11,059 nt of DNA from CAZCJU01 sp964498965 (GTDB lineage: Bacteria; Bacillota; Clostridia; Oscillospirales; CAG-272), in assembly GCA_964498965.1 (NCBI GenBank), contig CAZCJU010000057.1, positions 1-11,059 of the forward strand, given 5' to 3'. The notes below the pieces were generated by a model. That model worked only from the letters and a program-made list of their open reading frames with translations, was not told where the DNA came from and did not search any database. Position 1 is the stretch's first letter. Every line of letters begins with the position of its first letter. Of this stretch, positions 7,737 through 11,059 are shown one piece after another. A program made the translations under genes and the position numbers.

Positions 7737-7744
7737 GAAAATAT

Positions 7745-8203
7745 TCAATTTGCCTTATTTAATTTTTCACACAACGCCGAAGCGTCCTTATTTGAACCGG
7801 TTGCGAGAAATATCGTATCGTCGCCTGCGATACACCCTATTATTTCCGCCCAGCCCATATGATCTATTGCCGCCGCTGCCGCCTGTGCCATGCCGGCAAA
7901 TGTTTTGATAACCACGATCGTCGCCGCTGTTTTGCAGGAAATCACGGTTTCGGAAAGAATCGTGCGGTATTTTTTAACGACTGCCGCATTTCCCGTCGGC
8001 GGTTGTACGTATTTTATGCTACCCGTCGATGTCTGCATCTTTATCAGATTCAGCTCTCGCATATCCCTGCAAACAGTTGCCTGTGTTACATCGAAGCCCG
8101 ATGCGGAAAGCATATGAAGCAGATCTTCCTGCGTGGCGATCTCTTCTTTTTCAATTATTTCAATGATACGAGTCTGTCTTTTACGCTTGATGTTTTCTGC
8201 CAT
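7745..8203 (-). CDS. argR: Arginine repressor ArgR/AhrC
   Basis: This 152-residue hexameric transcription regulator represses arginine biosynthesis, and in Bacillota also activates catabolism, when arginine is bound. The N-terminal winged helix (about 5-68) contains the recognition-helix block QATVCRDMRELNLIK (41-55); the family usually has Ser where Cys45 stands. The C-terminal oligomerisation and arginine-binding domain (about 78-150) has FAGMAQAAAAAID (102-114) and the ligand motif GDDT (127-130). Start ATG 8203 overlaps the TAA of nadK by one base, with GGAG 9 nt upstream, so the two are translationally coupled. recN starts 21 nt after its stop. No ARG-box operator was recognised in the window; its targets presumably lie elsewhere. 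Confidence 0.97.
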   Translation of the reverse strand: MAENIKRKRQTRIIEIIEKEEIATQEDLLHMLSASGFDVTQATVCRDMRELNLIKMQTSTGSIKYVQPPTGNAAVVKKYRTILSETVISCKTAATIVVIKTFAGMAQAAAAAIDHMGWAEIIGCIAGDDTIFLATGSNKDASALCEKLNKAN

Positions 8204-9021
8204 TACAGATTTCTCCGTTTCATTTTTTTCGAAAGAGTCGTGGCAAAGCTGTCCAATGTAAAGCGTATAAGCTTGGTTTTTCTTTCACTGCGACGTATTA
8301 TCACGGATTTCGCCGGCAGTATCTGTATGTTTTCACCGCCGTCTACCGTCAGATACACGAGTTTTGATGAGTCGTTTTCGTTTTTCACTCTAAGCTCGCA
8401 CTCCGGCGAAAAGACGAGCTGTCTTGCACCGAGTGCGTGTGGGCATATCGGTGTTATCAATATACAATCAAGCTTCGGGTCGATTATCGCACCGCCCGCT
8501 GCCATGGAATACGCCGTTGCACCGGTTGGAGTTGCCGCTATTATACCGTCGCAATTATATGTATAAAGTTCTTCGCCCGCCGATAATGTCAGACTTACCA
8601 TTCTCGACACCGAGCCGTGTGCGATGACAAAATCATTCAATGCATAGTATACATCGTCGCCGTCGTTTGCACGACATTCGAGCATCATCCTCTCGTCAAC
8701 CGAATAATCACCCGTTATCAATCTTTTCAGATCCGACACTTCTGCGGTTTCGGAATCCGCCATATATCCGATCTTTCCGAAATTCACGCCCAATATCGGT
8801 TTATCAAGTCTTGAAGTATATTGAGCGGCACGTAATATCGTACCATCGCCTCCAAGCACGATAACCGCATCACACTCATTCATGGTACCGTTTTCATATG
8901 CCTGTGCGGCTTTATCGTAAATTTCGGTTTCGGCACCGAGCTTATTTAAAAAATCGGCGGCACTATTCGCATATTCGACTGTATTTTCTTTTGTACGGTT
9001 AGGCAATATCAGAAATTTCAT
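8203..9021 (-). CDS. nadK: NAD kinase
   Basis: NadK phosphorylates NAD+ at the 2' position to make NADP+, the only known route to NADP in bacteria. It is a cytosolic oligomer. The protein is 272 residues, normal for Gram-positive NadK. The N-terminal domain has the nucleotide motif GGDGT (57-61, catalytic Asp59). FGKIGYMAD (81-89) corresponds to the usual NxGxLGFL loop. The so-called NE motif that contacts the adenosine appears as Asn129-Asp130 (ALNDFVI), a conservative change. The glycine-rich C-terminal domain starts with DGIIAATPTGATAYS (158-172). The ATG at 9021 overlaps the TGA of tlyA in an ATGA, with GAGG 7 nt upstream. It sits in its classical place between tlyA and argR. Confidence 0.97.
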   Translation of the reverse strand: MKFLILPNRTKENTVEYANSAADFLNKLGAETEIYDKAAQAYENGTMNECDAVIVLGGDGTILRAAQYTSRLDKPILGVNFGKIGYMADSETAEVSDLKRLITGDYSVDERMMLECRANDGDDVYYALNDFVIAHGSVSRMVSLTLSAGEELYTYNCDGIIAATPTGATAYSMAAGGAIIDPKLDCILITPICPHALGARQLVFSPECELRVKNENDSSKLVYLTVDGGENIQILPAKSVIIRRSERKTKLIRFTLDSFATTLSKKMKRRNL

Positions 9022-9749
9022 AACTGTTCCTCTTTTACAAACAATGCAAGATATTCTATATTACCGTCACCGCCCTTTATAGGAGATGCAACGGTGTTTA
9101 TCATTTTAAGTCCGAGTGCCGAAGCGGCTCGTCTTAATTTTTCCACGCAGCTTTCTCTTGCTTTGGTGTCCTTCACAATTCCGTTTTTATTAAGAAAAGC
9201 TTTTCCCGCCTCGAACTGAGGCTTAATAAGCGATATGAGGATCCCGTTTTCCTCAAGCACGGATACTATCGCCGGATATATCAAGGTCTGCGAAATGAAT
9301 GAAACGTCCATAACGACGACAGGCACTCTTCGTCCGATAAGCTCTTGCGATACATTACGTGCATTTACGCCTTCAAGCGAGATCACACGCTCGTCGCACA
9401 TAAGGCGTTCGTCGAGCTGACCGTGTCCGCAATCGACCGCATATACTGTTTTCGCACCATGCAAAAGCAAGCAATGCGTAAATCCTCCCGTTGATGCACC
9501 CAAATCGAGGCACACTTTTCCGTCAACATTCACGCCGAAGCTGTCGATAGCGGCTTCAAGCTTCAATCCGCCTCTACTTACGTATTTTTCTTTTTCGGTA
9601 ATGACGATATCGCACTGTTCGTCCAGCTGTTCGGACGGTTTCAGTACCTGTCTGTTATCGGCATACACTGCACCCTGTTCGATATAACGAAGGGCCTGCG
9701 AACGGCTTTTGCACAGTCCCCTCTTAAAAATCAAGACATCGGCTCTCAT
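9018..9749 (-). CDS. tlyA: TlyA-family rRNA 2'-O-methyltransferase
   Basis: TlyA proteins methylate ribose 2'-OH groups of cytidines in 16S and/or 23S rRNA using S-adenosylmethionine; loss gives capreomycin resistance in mycobacteria. The 243 residues show an N-terminal S4 RNA-binding domain (about 1-55, MRADVLIFKRGLCKSRSQA) and an FtsJ-type Rossmann methyltransferase. SRGGLKL (58-64) is the linker motif, LDLGASTGGFT (81-91) the SAM site, and DVSFIS (148-153) and KPQFE (176-180) are catalytic. The Lys63-Asp148-Lys176-Glu232 set fits the K-D-K-E tetrad. The start ATG overlaps the TGA of the upstream membrane-protein gene in an ATGA and has only a weak ribosome binding site (GGAA), so translation probably depends on coupling. 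In many Bacillota the upstream neighbour is dxs; here it is the oapA-like gene. Confidence 0.96.
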   Translation of the reverse strand: MRADVLIFKRGLCKSRSQALRYIEQGAVYADNRQVLKPSEQLDEQCDIVITEKEKYVSRGGLKLEAAIDSFGVNVDGKVCLDLGASTGGFTHCLLLHGAKTVYAVDCGHGQLDERLMCDERVISLEGVNARNVSQELIGRRVPVVVMDVSFISQTLIYPAIVSVLEENGILISLIKPQFEAGKAFLNKNGIVKDTKARESCVEKLRRAASALGLKMINTVASPIKGGDGNIEYLALFVKEEQL

Positions 9750-10378
9750 TTGCTTTTTCCGTTTTTATCGTTTTTAAACCTGTCAAAGAAGCACAAAAAC
9801 CGTGCCGTAGCCGTTACTATCTGCTGATTGAAATACATACCCAAGGCTTTTCCGATCGCTTTTCCGCCGACGGTAATACCTGCAATGAGTGCGGTAACTA
9901 TGATATTGCCCAAAAACTCGCTGTTTTGCGAATCCGCAAACATTTTCGCAACGATCGCCGCACCGGTCGAACCTGACACGACACCCGCTATATCGCCGAC
10001 AACATCGGAGCAGAAGTTCGACACCTTTTCGGCGTTGCGTATAAGATAGACTGCTTTATTACCTATCTTCAGACCTCTTGCCGCCATTGAATGAAACATT
10101 TTTTCCTCGGCCGTTGTAACGGCAAGCCCTATGACGTCGAAAAAGATATTGATGAAAATAAAAAGAAACAGAATAATAAACGCAAGCACGAGTGCCATAT
10201 CCTCAAGAACACGTGAGGACAATACGGTAAGAACCGCCGACACGGTCAAGCTCGATATAAAGACCTTGACAGTCCAGCCCCAGTCCATGCGAAATCCTTT
10301 TCTGTTGTTTTTATCTTTAGTTCTTTCGCTTTTTTTGCCGTCCTCTTCGGGCGGCTTACTACTTCGACCGATCTCCAA
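9746..10378 (-). CDS. oapA: OapA, DUF21-like membrane protein partner of OLE RNA
   Basis: The protein is 210 residues with a highly charged N-terminus (1-30), then TM1 (about 36-55) and TM2 (about 61-87). An amphipathic basic stretch, SMAARGLKIGNKAVYLIRNAEKVS (97-120 with flanks), is followed by TM3 (about 126-146) and TM4 (about 156-179), and a basic C-terminal tail. The block from FFDVIG through TTAEEKMFHSMAARG to NAEKVSNFCSDVVGD follows the DUF21 pattern of CNNM/CorC-type Mg2+ proteins. There are no CBS or CorC domains, so this is the short stand-alone form. Size, topology and position between the OLE-like RNA and tlyA match OapA, which binds OLE RNA at the membrane and is linked to Mg2+, cold and alcohol tolerance in Halalkalibacterium halodurans. 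The listed start is TTG with GAAAGGA 8 nt upstream. ATG at 10288 (Met31) with AAAGGA 6 nt upstream is an equally good start and would remove the charged extension. The stop overlaps tlyA by 4 nt. Confidence 0.85.
   Translation of the reverse strand: MEIGRSSKPPEEDGKKSERTKDKNNRKGFRMDWGWTVKVFISSLTVSAVLTVLSSRVLEDMALVLAFIILFLFIFINIFFDVIGLAVTTAEEKMFHSMAARGLKIGNKAVYLIRNAEKVSNFCSDVVGDIAGVVSGSTGAAIVAKMFADSQNSEFLGNIIVTALIAGITVGGKAIGKALGMYFNQQIVTATARFLCFFDRFKNDKNGKSK
10295..10300 (-). promoter_or_regulatory. Second ribosome binding site inside oapA (alternative start at 10288)
   Basis: AAAGGA on the minus strand stands 6 nt before an in-frame ATG (10286-10288). Translation from here would give a 180-residue protein starting MDWGWTVKVF, just before TM1. 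The other candidate site (10387-10392) lies 8 nt before the TTG at 10378. Sequence alone does not decide between them. Confidence 0.5.
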
Positions 10379-10417
10379 AATTCAATTCCTTTCAAAAAAT
10401 CACGCATTTAAATAAAA
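10379..10417 (-). promoter_or_regulatory. Short U-rich spacer between OLE RNA and oapA, with the oapA ribosome binding site
   Basis: These 39 nt separate the 3' arm of the OLE closing helix from the TTG of oapA. On the minus strand the closing helix runs straight into ATTTTTATTTAAA, a U-rich tail that could favour RNA release or processing. GAAAGGA (10387-10393) then stands 8 nt before TTG. There is no room for a good separate promoter, so oapA is probably made from transcripts that read through the RNA. Confidence 0.5.
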
Positions 10418-11059
10418 ATATGACGGTAACGGAACACGTAAACCTTGCGGCATGAGGTCAAGTAGGATTTCCCACACTCTCGCCGCCCGTTGCCGTAGCG
10501 GCGGTTTCCCTTTAAGAAAGTGTACGGAGCGTCGCCGTCACCGTGGCTTGATTACCTTAAAAGTCCGCACTGCAATCCGTGTTCCGTCTGCATAACAATG
10601 AAGTTATAATATAACAGCCTAGGAGTTTTCCCCGATAAAGCGTCTGTCGTCCTAGTCTCTTTTGCAGACATGGTTTCAACGGGCCATAACGTGTACTCCT
10701 CGGCCAAGGAATACGCCGTGTTTTTCCCGTATCCGCCATATCCACTCAAGGCAGGCTACACTATCCACAGCTACCCGCCGCAAAATAGGTTTAATCCTTC
10801 GAACGTAATGTGTTTTCCGTGCGGTCAACATCACGAAACAAAGGCCTCCACGGGCAGCGGGTCGGTCACCGTATGCCGTTACGATTCGCCCGCACCCCGC
10901 ACCCTTCGCAATTGAGACTGCGAAGAGTACTCCCAGCACTCACCCCCAACTGGGCGTAAGAAGCAAGCACAAGAAGCTTCACAGATATGCCCTTTAGCGG
11001 ATTTTTAGGCCCGCTTTCGGACGGAACGCTAAAACTAGGATACTGCACCGTCATATCGG
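10418..11059 (-). ncRNA. ole: OLE RNA (Ornate, Large, Extremophilic), essentially complete; 5' end at the window edge
   Basis: This 640-nt stretch has no credible reading frame but is highly structured. The ends pair: ATATGACGGT at 10418-10427 is exactly complementary to ACCGTCATAT at 11047-11056. Inside are nested or local helices: 10904-10910 with 10919-10925 (7 bp), 10693-10700 with 10707-10714 (8 bp, one G-U), 10586-10592 with 10663-10669 (7 bp) enclosing 10619-10624 with 10650-10655 (6 bp), and a 3' domain in which 10455-10462 pairs with 10547-10557 (8 bp, 3-nt bulge) around 10474-10478/10519-10523 and 10481-10486/10498-10503. The length of about 640 nt, the DUF21-like OapA gene immediately downstream, and the tlyA-nadK-argR-recN operon are the known OLE setting. 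OLE RNA forms a membrane-bound ribonucleoprotein with OapA, and in the studied host also with OapB and OapC. It affects Mg2+, cold and alcohol responses. The transcript probably enters from genes right of the window. Confidence 0.9.

Noticed and set aside
7859..8566. Plus-strand 235-codon open frame opposite argR and nadK
   Set aside because: It spans two well-supported minus-strand genes and has a Cys/Arg/Phe-rich composition typical of antisense shadows.
10880..10906. G-rich tract (minus strand) as a G-quadruplex
   Set aside because: Only three G runs are close together and they can pair with C-rich segments of the same RNA, so a quadruplex is not needed.
10552..11054. Open frames of 60-90 codons on both strands within the right-end region
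   Set aside because: They overlap each other in different frames, match no family I recognise, lack good ribosome binding sites, and are explained by a structured RNA occupying the region.

Overview
The window looks like chromosomal core DNA from a member of the Bacillota, most likely an anaerobic Clostridia (Oscillospiraceae/Ruminococcaceae-like) bacterium. The basis is the gene order tlyA-nadK-argR-recN, strong AGGAGG-type ribosome binding sites, moderate GC with AT-rich intergenic regions, and clostridial-looking proteins. The exact genus cannot be read from the sequence. There are no mobile elements, CRISPR arrays, rRNAs or tRNAs.

The most interesting part is the right end, on the minus strand. 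Positions about 10418-11059 hold no believable protein gene but carry a long structured RNA. I identify it as OLE (Ornate, Large, Extremophilic) RNA. Its two ends pair in a perfect 10-bp helix 639 nt apart, and several nested helices lie inside. Directly downstream (9746-10378) is a small multi-pass membrane protein with a DUF21-like core, which I call OapA, the membrane partner of OLE RNA. The next genes are tlyA, nadK, argR and recN, the operon in which OLE is classically found. All of these read leftwards, with stop/start overlaps of 1 to 4 nt or a 21-nt gap, so they are probably one transcript entering from beyond the right edge.

recN is followed by tyrS through a 1-nt stop/start overlap. 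The sporulation genes (spoIVB, spo0A) that often follow recN in spore-formers are not there. tyrS has no leader and so no room for a T-box. A 132-bp intergenic stretch with hairpins and a 10-bp tandem repeat then precedes a 1-phosphofructokinase-family sugar kinase (3702-4679), which ends at a strong intrinsic terminator. A separate promoter drives a 1008-aa fused ABC ATPase/permease of the MacB/FtsX type (504-3530), which has its own terminator. The left edge holds the C-terminal end of glyceraldehyde-3-phosphate dehydrogenase on the plus strand, converging on the ABC gene, with its own terminator.

Functionally, the minus-strand operon joins a membrane RNA-protein complex (OLE/OapA) implicated in Mg2+ and stress physiology to rRNA methylation (TlyA), NADP synthesis (NadK), arginine control (ArgR), DNA repair (RecN) and tyrosine charging (TyrS). 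The sugar kinase and gap are glycolytic neighbours, and the ABC protein is probably an independent unit.
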